64,000 nucleotides of DNA, taken from Arthrobacter sp. Soc17.1.1.1 (GTDB taxonomy: Bacteria; Actinomycetota; Actinomycetes; Actinomycetales; Micrococcaceae). Made by a program: the position numbers and the translations under genes. The notes under the pieces were generated by a model that saw only the letters and a list, made by a program, of their open reading frames with translations, made no database searches and was not told the origin of the DNA. Positions 46,824-55,651 of this stretch are shown one piece after another (position 1 is the first letter of the stretch; each line of letters starts with the position of its first letter). The stretch lies in contig NZ_JBAJII010000001.1 of assembly GCF_036867195.1 (NCBI RefSeq), positions 310,001-374,000 of the forward strand, given 5' to 3'.

Positions 46824-49800
46824 TTGTCGACACTTCGTAGGGGCCGGCGGTCTCACCGGCGCACGGTCTCCTGGTCTCACCTGCAGCGCATCATGGCGAT
46901 GTGCCTTGCGGTCGTGCTCGGCACGGGCTCCGTCATCGCGCTGTCCGTCGCCGTCGCGCCGGGTGCGCATGCGGCACGGATCGCCAATGTGACGGACAAC
47001 GGCACGGGCTACACGCAGACCTTCACGCAGGCCAATACCGACAACATCACGGGGACCTGGGTTCTGGGTGGAGCCACAGTCCAGGGTGCGACCGGCGGCT
47101 CGACGTCCGCACTTCCGGTCCGCGGTACGTCGGCGACAACCTTCACCCCCGCGCTTCCCGATGGCACCATCGTCACGCAGATCGACACCGGCCCGGTGAA
47201 CTGCACGCCGAGAGGCAACACCAACGTGTACTGCCCGGGGTCGGGCACCATCACGGTGAATTTCAGCAAGCCCGTGACGAATCCCGTGTTCCACGTGGCA
47301 GGTCTCGGCGGTAATGCCTCGACCAACAATGTGGTTCAGAACACCTACTCGGCGTACGGCACGCTGTCCTCGGTGCCGGCGGGCGCCACGCTCGGCGCGC
47401 CCGCCGCGGGTTCAACCAGCCTCGAGGTGGTCAATGGCAACCAGTTCCGCACCAACGTGAACCAGCCCGGCACTACCTGCAATGCCACGATCCCCGCAGG
47501 CTGCGGCAGCATGGTCATCAACGGGGCGAACCTCACCCAGGTCACGTTCACCATGGGCATCAAGGTGTACGGCGGAACCAGCGCGCTCGCGGCAACCAAC
47601 CTCGATCAGTACAACGCCTTCGTGACGCTGCAGGATCAGCCCGTTCCCGTCGCCGCGCCCGACACCAACACCACCAAGCGCAACACCCCGGTGACCACGT
47701 CGATCCTCGCCAACGATGCGCCCAGCACCGGCAGGACCCTCGTCCCCGGCTCCGTGACCCTCTTCGCAACCGGCACCACCCCTGCCGCCAACGTGAAGAC
47801 GCTGACCATCCCGAACGAGGGCACCTACACGGTCAACGCGACCGGCCAGGTCGTCTTCACCCCCCTTGCAACGTTCGTCGGAACCGCGACGCCCATCAAC
47901 TACCGGGTCTCGGACTCCGACAACTCCACCGCGACGTCCACCCTCACGGTCACGGTGACCGCCGACCCGCCCGGCCCTGTCGCCGACACGCCGACCACCA
48001 GCCAGGGCGTGCCTGTCACCTTCGACCCCACGGTCAACGACAACGGCGTCGACTCGCCCATCAACAAGGCCTCCGTCCGGCTCCTCGATCGCGCGACCGG
48101 CCAGTTCGGTACCAATGTCACCGTCGCGGGCGAGGGCACCTACACCGTCAGCGCCGCCGGTGACGTCACGTTCACGCCCGTGGCCACCTTCTCCGGCACG
48201 GCCACCGCCGTGACCTACCGCGTCGCCAACCAGTCCGGGGCCACCGCGACCTCCACCATCACCCCGACGGTCACCCTCGGAGCGACCATCACGGTGCGCA
48301 AGAACCTGCCGACGCGGACGGCGGCGGGAGACCAGTTCACCCTGTCGCTGCGAACGGGGACGACCGTGCTCGCGTCGGCCACGACCTCCGGCACAGCCGC
48401 CGGCATCCAGGCGGCGCAGATCAGCCGCGCGCTGGTGCAGCCCGGTTCGACGTACACGATCTCCGAGGCACAGACCTCCGGCGCGGGCCTCGGCTACTCC
48501 AACGCCTACGAGTGCACCCGGGCCGGCACCGTGATCGCGTCCGGGGCAGGGGCCGCAGGCACCATCACCATGCCCACCGAGGCGGGGGCCGACGTCGTCT
48601 GCACCTTCACGAACACGGCCCAGACTGCGCGCCTCTTCTGCGACACGAACCACTTCTACTCCATCACCACCGCCGGTGCGCTGGAACAGGCCGACATCGT
48701 CTCGGGAGGTCTTGCCCCGGTCGGTACCTGGCCGGGCGTTGCAGGGGCGAACGCCCTCGGTATCGGCTCGGGCGGGAATGTCGCCTACGCGATCGACCAA
48801 TCGGCCGATCGGAGCGACGTGACATCGATCCTCAAGTGGACCCCGGGTGGGGGTTTCGCGACGGTACCGAACACCTCGTACCTGACAGTGGCCGGCGGGG
48901 TCGAGATCGCCGGTGACATCGTCGCCGGTGCGGTCGACCCGAAGAGCGGCCGCTATCTCTTCGGCAAGTTCGCCAATCAGCGGTTCCATATCTGGAGCTT
49001 CACCGACACCTCGAATGCCACCGGCTTTGCCTACGTGGGTTCGTTCCCCACCGGCAACGCGCCCAACGGGAACGGTGACATGGCGTTCGACGCTGAAGGC
49101 AACCTGTCCGTGATCGGCGCGGCTACGGTCAACTCCGCAACCAATGCAGCGATCTACACGGTCACTGCCAGGGCCCTCGCCGATGGCGGCGATCTCGTGG
49201 TGAGCACGTCGGCGGTCAAGCAACTGGGCGGCACGGACGGCGCCTTCACAGATTTCCGAGGTGTCGCGTTCTCGCCGCGTGGCACCGTCTATCTGGCCGA
49301 TGCAGCCAGTGCCTACGAGTTCGACGCCACGACGTGGACTCGTGTCGGTGGCACACCGCGCATACCCATCCCGTCCACCTCCACTTCCTTCGACCTCGCG
49401 AGCTGCTCGTCGCCGGCGACGATCACCGTGCAGAAGAACGTGGTCGGGCGTCAGTCTGCCACCGACCAGTTCACGCTGACGGCATCGGCACCATCGCAGC
49501 CGGCGTTCGCCGCGGTGACGACCGCCGGCACGGACACCGGGCGGCAGGTCGCGCAGATCGGACCGTTCCCCGTCCCGATCGGCACCACGGTGACGATCAA
49601 CGAAACCATGGCCTCCGGTTCCCCCATCACTGCGTACACCACGATCTACGAGTGCTACTCCGACGGTGTGCGGCTGAGTACGGGCACCACCGCGACCGGC
49701 ACCGTCACGATGCCGAACCGGCTCAGCGCGAGCGTCAACTGCACGTACTTCAACTCTCCTGCTCCGGTGTCGACGGTGCGGATCACGAAGACGATCCAGG

Positions 49801-50951
49801 AGTTCTCCGGCCTCACCCGCCCAGGTGTCGGTTGGACCGTGGGTACGACGGCGACCGCGACCGCCGGCACCGCGACGGCCCTGCCCAGCCAGTCGCTGAC
49901 ACAGCCGGCGTCGACCCAGCAGACGAATGCCGATGGCAGGGCGAGCTGGACGGTGCTGTACGGCTCGACGACGTCCCGGGCGACGGTCGTCGTCTCGGAG
50001 ATCCAGCAGGCGGGCTTCGCCTTCGTCAGCGGCTCGTGCACGGGGGTGACGGGCCCGGTCGTCTTCACCCAGACGGGGTCGACCATCAGTGCCAGCCTCG
50101 CGTCGGTGGCGCCCTCCGCGGTGATCGATTGCACGATCGTCAACCGGCCCACGGCGTCCCTCACGCTCGTCAAGCAGGTGGCCTTCGGGTCCGCGCAGCC
50201 GACCGACTGGACCCTGAGCGCCACCGGCCCCAGCGGGGCCCTGCCTGGGCCCTCCGGACGCTCGGGCAGTGCAACAGCCTCGGGAATCGCGGTGACTCCC
50301 GGTGCTGCCTACCGGCTGAGCGAAACCGGCGGTCCGCTCACCTACGTCCAGACGGGCGCCTGGCAGTGCCGCACAGGAACCGGGGCCGCCGTCGAGGTCT
50401 CTGCCGCGGGAGAGGTCGTCCCGATCTCCGGGGCCACGATCACCTGCACGGTGACGAACTCGACGGCATCCATCACGCTGCTCAAGCAGGTCCAGAACCC
50501 ACGGCCGGGCTTCCAGGCCCCGGACTGGAGGGTCATCGCGACCCCGGCCGCCCTGGCTGGGGGAGTCCTGCCGACGGAGAGCCGGGCCGGCGCCGAGTAC
50601 GTCGCCTCGGGCAACCCGGCGAACACCTTCTTCGTGCGACCGGGCCACAGCTACACGCTGTCGGAGGCGGTCACCGATCCTACGCGGCCACTCGCGTACC
50701 AGGAACTTCGTCTCGAGCAGCTGACAGGGTCGACGTGGACCCCGGTGTCGTCACGAACAATCTCCGCTCCGGCGGCGGGTCAGACGGCGGTCTACCGTTT
50801 CGTCAACGCCCCCGTGGAGCCCACCAGACTGCCGCTCACCGGCGGCACGAGCGCCGACGCGTACTACATCGGAGGAAGTGTGCTGGTCATCCTGGCACTC
50901 GCCTTCTCCGTGTGGCACAGGCGTCAACGAAGGGGAGGCGCCTTCCGGTGA
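46824..50951 (+). CDS. LPLTG-anchored surface adhesin, probable pilus tip protein
   Basis: This 1375-aa surface protein has a long positively charged signal peptide (cleavage near Ala50), a carbohydrate-binding-like N-terminal domain (about 52-270), and two CshA-type fibril repeats (about 275-490, motifs TYTVNATGQVVFTP and TYTVSAAGDVTFTP). A prealbumin-like domain, a DUF6923-like propeller domain (about 610-855) and more SpaA-like domains follow. The C-terminal sorting signal is LPLTG (1336-1340), with a hydrophobic helix and RRQRRG. The size and place before the pilin resemble Actinomyces FimQ. A TTG start is chosen because AGGGG lies about seven bases upstream. The frame is open 5' without similarity. 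Confidence 0.85.
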   Translation: MSTLRRGRRSHRRTVSWSHLQRIMAMCLAVVLGTGSVIALSVAVAPGAHAARIANVTDNGTGYTQTFTQANTDNITGTWVLGGATVQGATGGSTSALPVRGTSATTFTPALPDGTIVTQIDTGPVNCTPRGNTNVYCPGSGTITVNFSKPVTNPVFHVAGLGGNASTNNVVQNTYSAYGTLSSVPAGATLGAPAAGSTSLEVVNGNQFRTNVNQPGTTCNATIPAGCGSMVINGANLTQVTFTMGIKVYGGTSALAATNLDQYNAFVTLQDQPVPVAAPDTNTTKRNTPVTTSILANDAPSTGRTLVPGSVTLFATGTTPAANVKTLTIPNEGTYTVNATGQVVFTPLATFVGTATPINYRVSDSDNSTATSTLTVTVTADPPGPVADTPTTSQGVPVTFDPTVNDNGVDSPINKASVRLLDRATGQFGTNVTVAGEGTYTVSAAGDVTFTPVATFSGTATAVTYRVANQSGATATSTITPTVTLGATITVRKNLPTRTAAGDQFTLSLRTGTTVLASATTSGTAAGIQAAQISRALVQPGSTYTISEAQTSGAGLGYSNAYECTRAGTVIASGAGAAGTITMPTEAGADVVCTFTNTAQTARLFCDTNHFYSITTAGALEQADIVSGGLAPVGTWPGVAGANALGIGSGGNVAYAIDQSADRSDVTSILKWTPGGGFATVPNTSYLTVAGGVEIAGDIVAGAVDPKSGRYLFGKFANQRFHIWSFTDTSNATGFAYVGSFPTGNAPNGNGDMAFDAEGNLSVIGAATVNSATNAAIYTVTARALADGGDLVVSTSAVKQLGGTDGAFTDFRGVAFSPRGTVYLADAASAYEFDATTWTRVGGTPRIPIPSTSTSFDLASCSSPATITVQKNVVGRQSATDQFTLTASAPSQPAFAAVTTAGTDTGRQVAQIGPFPVPIGTTVTINETMASGSPITAYTTIYECYSDGVRLSTGTTATGTVTMPNRLSASVNCTYFNSPAPVSTVRITKTIQEFSGLTRPGVGWTVGTTATATAGTATALPSQSLTQPASTQQTNADGRASWTVLYGSTTSRATVVVSEIQQAGFAFVSGSCTGVTGPVVFTQTGSTISASLASVAPSAVIDCTIVNRPTASLTLVKQVAFGSAQPTDWTLSATGPSGALPGPSGRSGSATASGIAVTPGAAYRLSETGGPLTYVQTGAWQCRTGTGAAVEVSAAGEVVPISGATITCTVTNSTASITLLKQVQNPRPGFQAPDWRVIATPAALAGGVLPTESRAGAEYVASGNPANTFFVRPGHSYTLSEAVTDPTRPLAYQELRLEQLTGSTWTPVSSRTISAPAAGQTAVYRFVNAPVEPTRLPLTGGTSADAYYIGGSVLVILALAFSVWHRRQRRGGAFR

Positions 50952-51041
50952 TGCGCACCCCTCGCTGCTCGACCATCCTGCTCCTTCCACCCGCTCCATC
51001 CGGTCTCACCCTTGCAACTCTCACCTCATAGGAGAAACAAC

Positions 51042-52535
51042 GTGTCCAACTCCATCCTCCGGCGGCTGTCCGCCGCTGCCGGCGTGCTGGCGCTGAGCGC
51101 AGCGGCGACCTTCGTCGCCGTCGCGCCGGCAACGGCCGTCACCCAACCGGGCAACATCGACCCGGCGATCCCCCGCACCCTGACCATCCACAAGTTCGCG
51201 CTGGGCCCCGAGAACGGGCAGCAGGTCGGCACCGGCCAGGAGGTCGACGTTCCGGGAACGCCGCTCGCAGGCGCCACCTTCACCGCGGCCTTGGTCCAGG
51301 GTGTCGATCTGACCACGCCGGAAGGCTGGACCTCCGTGTCCAACCTGACCCCTGCTACGGCTGCCGCCCGTGTCAACACTGCCGGCACCTACACGGCAAC
51401 CACCGGCAGCGACGGTGTGGCGCGGTTCAACGACGGCGCCAGTCTCCCTCTGGGCCTGTACCTCGTGACCGAGACCAAGCTGCCGACCGGGGCGACCAAC
51501 CCGGCCGCGCCGTTCCTCGTCACGCTGCCGTTCCCGACCGGTTCGGAGGGCGCCCCGTCCAACCAGTGGATCTACGACGTGCACGCCTACCCGAAGAACG
51601 CCGTCACCGATCTGACGAAGACCCGCGTGCCGGCCCCGGCCAACTCGGTCGAGGCCCGCAATCCCGACCTGGTGCGCTGGGCGATCACCCAGAGCGTGCC
51701 GACGCTCGCGGGTGGCACCACCCTCGACACGTTCACGCTCACCGACTCGCTGCCCACCGATCTCGAGTACCTCGCGAACGGCCCGGACGGCGTCGCCCCG
51801 ACGGCCGTGCAGGTCGCCAACGCGGCCGGCGTCAGCCAGATCTTCACCGCCGGCACGGACTACACCCTCGTGTACGACGCGACCGCGCGTACCCTCACCG
51901 CTGACTTCACCCCTGCCGGCCGTACCCGCCTGGCGTCCTTGCCGGGTGGAAAGGTGACGCTCACCGTGCTGAGCCGTGCAGTGACGATCCCCGCCAGCGG
52001 CTTCATCGTCAACACGGCGACGGGCGTCGTGAACGGCAGCTCCACGACGGTCGAGGGCAGGACCCCGATCGGCCAGCTCACCGTGGCCGCCTTCCAGAAC
52101 GGTGGACGGAACCCGCTCGCCGGCGCCGTGTACCAGGTGTTCCTCAACGAGAACGACGCCAACAACAGCCAGAACCCCGTCTTCATCGACGGCGTCCAGA
52201 ACTGGACGACCGGGGCGAACGGACAGGTCGCGATCCCGATCATCACGCCCGGCACCTACTACGTGCGTGAGATCACCCCTCCGGCCGGATTCCAGCTGCC
52301 GCGGCCGAGCCAGGCGCCGGTCCGGGTCGTGCCCGGTCCGAGCTCCACCGTCGCGCCGGTCCAGAACTACGTCGAGTTCCTGCATGACCAGGTTCCGGCC
52401 TTCGCGCTCCCCCTCACCGGTGGTGACGGTGCCCTGTGGTTCACCGTCGGCGGTACGGGGCTCATCGCGATCGCCCTCGGGACCGGCGTCATCGCTGCAC
52501 GCCGTCGTGCCACCTCGGCACTCGCAAGCGCGTAA
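51042..52535 (+). CDS. sortase-polymerised major pilin (SpaA/FimP-like)
   Basis: This 497-aa pilin has a signal peptide (ending near ATAVT, about residue 33), a pilin motif VHAYPK with the polymerisation lysine Lys185, and two E-box-like segments, the second being YYVREITPP with Glu410. It ends with LPLTG (456-460), a helix and RRRATSALASA. These give covalent polymerisation, internal isopeptide bonds and final wall anchoring. The GTG is preceded by AGGAG at seven bases. It sits between the adhesin and its sortase, the standard order of two-part pili. Confidence 0.93.
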   Translation: MSNSILRRLSAAAGVLALSAAATFVAVAPATAVTQPGNIDPAIPRTLTIHKFALGPENGQQVGTGQEVDVPGTPLAGATFTAALVQGVDLTTPEGWTSVSNLTPATAAARVNTAGTYTATTGSDGVARFNDGASLPLGLYLVTETKLPTGATNPAAPFLVTLPFPTGSEGAPSNQWIYDVHAYPKNAVTDLTKTRVPAPANSVEARNPDLVRWAITQSVPTLAGGTTLDTFTLTDSLPTDLEYLANGPDGVAPTAVQVANAAGVSQIFTAGTDYTLVYDATARTLTADFTPAGRTRLASLPGGKVTLTVLSRAVTIPASGFIVNTATGVVNGSSTTVEGRTPIGQLTVAAFQNGGRNPLAGAVYQVFLNENDANNSQNPVFIDGVQNWTTGANGQVAIPIITPGTYYVREITPPAGFQLPRPSQAPVRVVPGPSSTVAPVQNYVEFLHDQVPAFALPLTGGDGALWFTVGGTGLIAIALGTGVIAARRRATSALASA

Positions 52536-52544
52536 CGTAGCACC

Positions 52545-53585
52545 GTGAATGCGAAGGCGGGGCGTCAGGAAGGCGCCCCGCCTTCGCGCGTCCCGGGCGA
52601 AGCGTCCGGGCCATCGACCGCCGCTTCGTCCCCGGTGCTGACCAGGCGCGAGCGGAACCGGATCCTCCGGTGGCGGCTCCCGGTGCTGCCCTTGCTGATC
52701 GCGATCGCGGTCGTCGCCGGAGCGGCACTCCTCCTCTACCCGGCTGCGGCCGGGTGGTTCAGCTCGGTCGAGCAGTCGCGTGAGATCGACAAGCTCACCG
52801 AGGGGATCCACGATCTCGGCGCCGGCACCCTGCGCGAGAGGCTCGCCGAAGCACGCGAGTACAACCAGGCGATGAGTGGGGGCGGGGCGGCCGTCGCGGC
52901 GAACGAACGGCTCCCGCTGGCCAACGAACCGGGTTCCGAGGACGAGCAGCAGTACCTCTCGATGCTCCGGGGAGATTCCCAGGGGCTGATGGCGCGGATC
53001 AGGATTCCCTCGATCAAACTCGACCTGCCGATCTACCACGGCACGAGCAACGCCGTCCTGGAACGTGGAGTCGGGCACCTCGAAGGCACGGCGCTCCCCG
53101 TCGGCGGGCCGTCGACACACTCCGTGCTCACCGGCCATAGAGGCCTTGCCACCTCCGAGCTCTTCACCAACCTCGACAAGGTCACGGTCGGCGAGACGTT
53201 CACCATCGAGGTCTTCGGCGAGATCCTCGCCTACCGCGTCACCGAGACACGCGTCGTCGAGCCCGAGGACACCGAGAGCCTCCTCGTGCAGCCGGGCAAG
53301 GACCTCATCACCCTCGTCACCTGCACTCCCCTCGGAATCAACAGTCACCGCATCCTGGTCACGGGCGAGCGCGTGCTCCCCACCCCTCAGGCCGATATCG
53401 ACGCCGCGGGCGACGCCCCCGATGTGCCCGGCTTCCCGTGGTGGATGGTCGTCGCCGGCGGCGTGATCGTAGCCGCAGGCACCTACGTCTGGGTCTCAGG
53501 ACGGCCGCCGCGGGCGGTCCGGCTGCAGGCTGCACAGGAACGTCAGGCGCTGACACTGGATCAGTTACTGGAACGAGCGGACTGA
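52545..53585 (+). CDS. class C sortase (pilin polymerase)
   Basis: This 346-aa membrane transpeptidase joins pilin subunits. It has an N-terminal helix (about 45-67), the sortase fold and a C-terminal helix (about 300-320), the two-helix layout of class C. Catalytic residues are His198 (TGHRG), Cys260 (TLVTCTPLG) and Arg269 (NSHRILVTGER). The region where the DPF/DPW lid normally lies reads NEPGSEDEQQY, so the standard lid motif is absent or changed. The GTG starts nine bases after the pilin stop. Confidence 0.92.
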   Translation: MNAKAGRQEGAPPSRVPGEASGPSTAASSPVLTRRERNRILRWRLPVLPLLIAIAVVAGAALLLYPAAAGWFSSVEQSREIDKLTEGIHDLGAGTLRERLAEAREYNQAMSGGGAAVAANERLPLANEPGSEDEQQYLSMLRGDSQGLMARIRIPSIKLDLPIYHGTSNAVLERGVGHLEGTALPVGGPSTHSVLTGHRGLATSELFTNLDKVTVGETFTIEVFGEILAYRVTETRVVEPEDTESLLVQPGKDLITLVTCTPLGINSHRILVTGERVLPTPQADIDAAGDAPDVPGFPWWMVVAGGVIVAAGTYVWVSGRPPRAVRLQAAQERQALTLDQLLERAD

Positions 53586-53643
53586 AGGGTCATCCGTCGG
53601 CCCGATGCGGTGGACGACCGGTCCGGCGGACCCGAAGGGCGTG

Positions 53644-54672
53644 TCAGTACCGGATGATCCGGTGCCGGCACGCCCTGTCGGATTCCAGCACCATCCACGC
53701 CTGGAGCTGCGAGGAGAGACTGACGGGTCCGTCCTGGTGCGGCGGGAAGACGAGTGCGGCCGCGTCCACCTCCGAGCGGTCCGCCCAGAGCCTCTCGGCG
53801 GTGGCCTCCAGGAGGGCCTGCGCTGTCGACGCGGCCTCCGGGCCGATTTCCGGCGTCGAGGCGCCGAGCGCCAGGTAGCGCGCCAGGATCCCGGTGAACA
53901 GCCCGGCGTCGCCGCCCGCGGAGAGCGGCAGGACGCCGTCGTCGTCGGCGAGGTTCCCGGCGATCGCCTCGACGAGACGTGCCGCGTGCCCGAGATTCCT
54001 CCCGCCGCCCGTCGCCACCAGGGCGCCGAGCACGGTGCCCTGGTTGTAGGTGTGGACGGTGCGCTCCACCGTCCCCTCGGCGCTCCCGTCCGCTTTCACG
54101 CCGTCGAGGTACAGCCCCGTCGCCGGGTCGTACAGGCGCGCCCGGAGCCAGTCCAGCAGCTCCTGGGCCCGGGAGGTGTCCCCGGCACGGGCGAAGAAGA
54201 GTGCAGCGGGAGCGGTGCTGGGGGTGTTCTTGTAGTCGCGGGTGGTGTTCCAGTAGACGCCACCGCCGAGGTCCTGGGTGTGTGCCGACGCCAGGGCGCG
54301 ACCGAGGGTCCGTACCCGGCGCCGCGGCCGGCGGCGTCCCTCCACCGCATCGAGGCGCTGCAGGGAGAGCGCCAGCCAGGCCATGTCGTCGTAGTAGGCG
54401 TTGCGCCACCGGCCGCCGTTGCGCAGCCAGATCCCGCGGGCGAGCTTCCGCGCGTCGGCCAGTGCGCCTCCGGCGGGATCGCGCAGGTGCTCGTCCAGGA
54501 GGCAGTCGAGGTAGTGCGCCTGCCACCAGTAGTGCCAGTGGCTCCTGGGGTCGGTCGGCGGCGGGAAGGCGATGGCACCGAGCCTCGTCCCGGGTACACG
54601 CAGGCTCCGGCGCGCATAGAGGCTCCGGATGCTGCTCGCGGCGCGGGAGGCGGCGTCGTCGGGGATGGGCAT
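53644..54672 (-). CDS. glycoside hydrolase family 76-like protein
   Basis: This 342-aa protein has the GH76 alpha-mannanase-like motif NAYYDDMAWL with the catalytic pair Asp95-Asp96. Further family stretches are HWHYWWQAHYLDCLL, LGGGVYWNTTRDYKNTPSTAPAALFF and YNQGTVLGALVA. There is no signal peptide, so it would act in the cytoplasm on a mannose-containing oligosaccharide. The ATG is well placed. It is divergent from the SDR gene, with an inverted repeat between. Confidence 0.85.
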   Translation of the reverse strand: MPIPDDAASRAASSIRSLYARRSLRVPGTRLGAIAFPPPTDPRSHWHYWWQAHYLDCLLDEHLRDPAGGALADARKLARGIWLRNGGRWRNAYYDDMAWLALSLQRLDAVEGRRRPRRRVRTLGRALASAHTQDLGGGVYWNTTRDYKNTPSTAPAALFFARAGDTSRAQELLDWLRARLYDPATGLYLDGVKADGSAEGTVERTVHTYNQGTVLGALVATGGGRNLGHAARLVEAIAGNLADDDGVLPLSAGGDAGLFTGILARYLALGASTPEIGPEAASTAQALLEATAERLWADRSEVDAAALVFPPHQDGPVSLSSQLQAWMVLESDRACRHRIIRY

Positions 54673-54704
54673 GTGACCACCCTAGCCACGCCGGCCTGCC
54701 CCGG

Positions 54705-54725
54705 GATTGCGCAGGATGCGCAATC
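54705..54725. promoter_or_regulatory. Lrp/AsnC-like palindrome in the GH76/SDR divergent region
   Basis: GATTGCGCA and TGCGCAATC are perfect 9-base arms around a three-base centre GGA. The TTGCGCA half-site pattern is like that of AsnC/Lrp-family operators. It lies between the GH76 start and the SDR start. No regulator gene of this family is in the window, so the binding factor is unknown. Confidence 0.55.
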
Positions 54726-54815
54726 GGAGGCCCGCCGGGTGCGCAGTGGGCCACGTCACAGTAATCTGGACGCAGGAGTGGCCAACGGCGGCCCTCCCGC
54801 CGCGGAAGGATACGC

Positions 54816-55601
54816 ATGGACAGCAGGGGAGCAGTGGCGCTCGTCACCGGAGGTGCATCGGGACTCGGTCTCGCCACGGCCCGCAGGCTGTTCGACGACG
54901 GCGCCTCGGTGGTGCTCGTCGACCTCCCGCAGTCCGCCGGCGCGGACGCCGCAGCAGGCCTGGACCCCTCCGGTGCGCGCGCGCGGTTCGTCGCCGCCGA
55001 CGTCGCCGACCCCGCGCAGGTGCAGGCCGCGGTCGCCACTGCGGCCGGGCTCGGTCCGCTGCGGATCGTGGTCAACTGCGCCGGCATCGCCACGCCGGGC
55101 AAGGTGCTCGGGCGGGACGGCGTCCTGCCGCTCGAGCAGTTCGCCCGCGTCGTCACCGTCAACCTCGTGGGCACGTTCAACGTCATCAGGCTCGCCGCGG
55201 AGGCGATGGCGGCCACACCTCCGGTGACCGGCTCCGGCGGGTCCGACGAGCGCGGCGTCATCATCAACACCGCCTCCGTGGCGGCCTTCGACGGGCAGAT
55301 CGGCCAGCCCGCGTACTCGGCGTCGAAGGGTGGCGTCGCCGCGATGACCCTGCCGATCGCCCGCGAGCTCGCGCGCTCCCTGATCCGCGTGGTCACGATC
55401 GCCCCGGGCATCTTCGAGACGCCCATGATGGCCGGCCTGCCGCAGGAGGCCCAGGACTCCCTCGGCGCCCAGGTACCCCACCCCTCACGCCTCGGAAAGC
55501 CTGCCGAGTACGCGGCCCTCGCCGCCCACATCGTCGAGAACCAGATGCTCAACGGCGAGACGATCCGCCTCGACGGCGCCATCCGCATGGCGCCGAAGTA
55601 G
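54816..55601 (+). CDS. SDR family 3-hydroxyacyl-CoA dehydrogenase (HSD10-like)
   Basis: This 261-aa short-chain dehydrogenase has the cofactor motif [21 protein letters not shown], the Ser of INTASVAAF, and the catalytic YSASK. A C-terminal stretch [10 protein letters not shown] is typical of type II 3-hydroxyacyl-CoA dehydrogenases that oxidise branched or straight 3-hydroxyacyl-CoA. It probably works with the acyl-CoA dehydrogenase next to it in valine/isoleucine or fatty acid breakdown. The ATG follows GGAAGGA. Confidence 0.88.
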   Translation: MDSRGAVALVTGGASGLGLATARRLFDDGASVVLVDLPQSAGADAAAGLDPSGARARFVAADVADPAQVQAAVATAAGLGPLRIVVNCAGIATPGKVLGRDGVLPLEQFARVVTVNLVGTFNVIRLAAEAMAATPPVTGSGGSDERGVIINTASVAAFDGQIGQPAYSASKGGVAAMTLPIARELARSLIRVVTIAPGIFETPMMAGLPQEAQDSLGAQVPHPSRLGKPAEYAALAAHIVENQMLNGETIRLDGAIRMAPK

Positions 55602-55651
55602 AACACACGCTCCGGTCTCACTACCCCGGTCTCGATCGAAAGGACGGCTCG

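Noticed and set aside
47412..50648. Antisense frame of about 1078 codons in the adhesin gene
   Set aside because: The plus-strand adhesin has a signal peptide, domain repeats and LPLTG; the antisense frame has only Arg/Gly/Asp-rich repetition.
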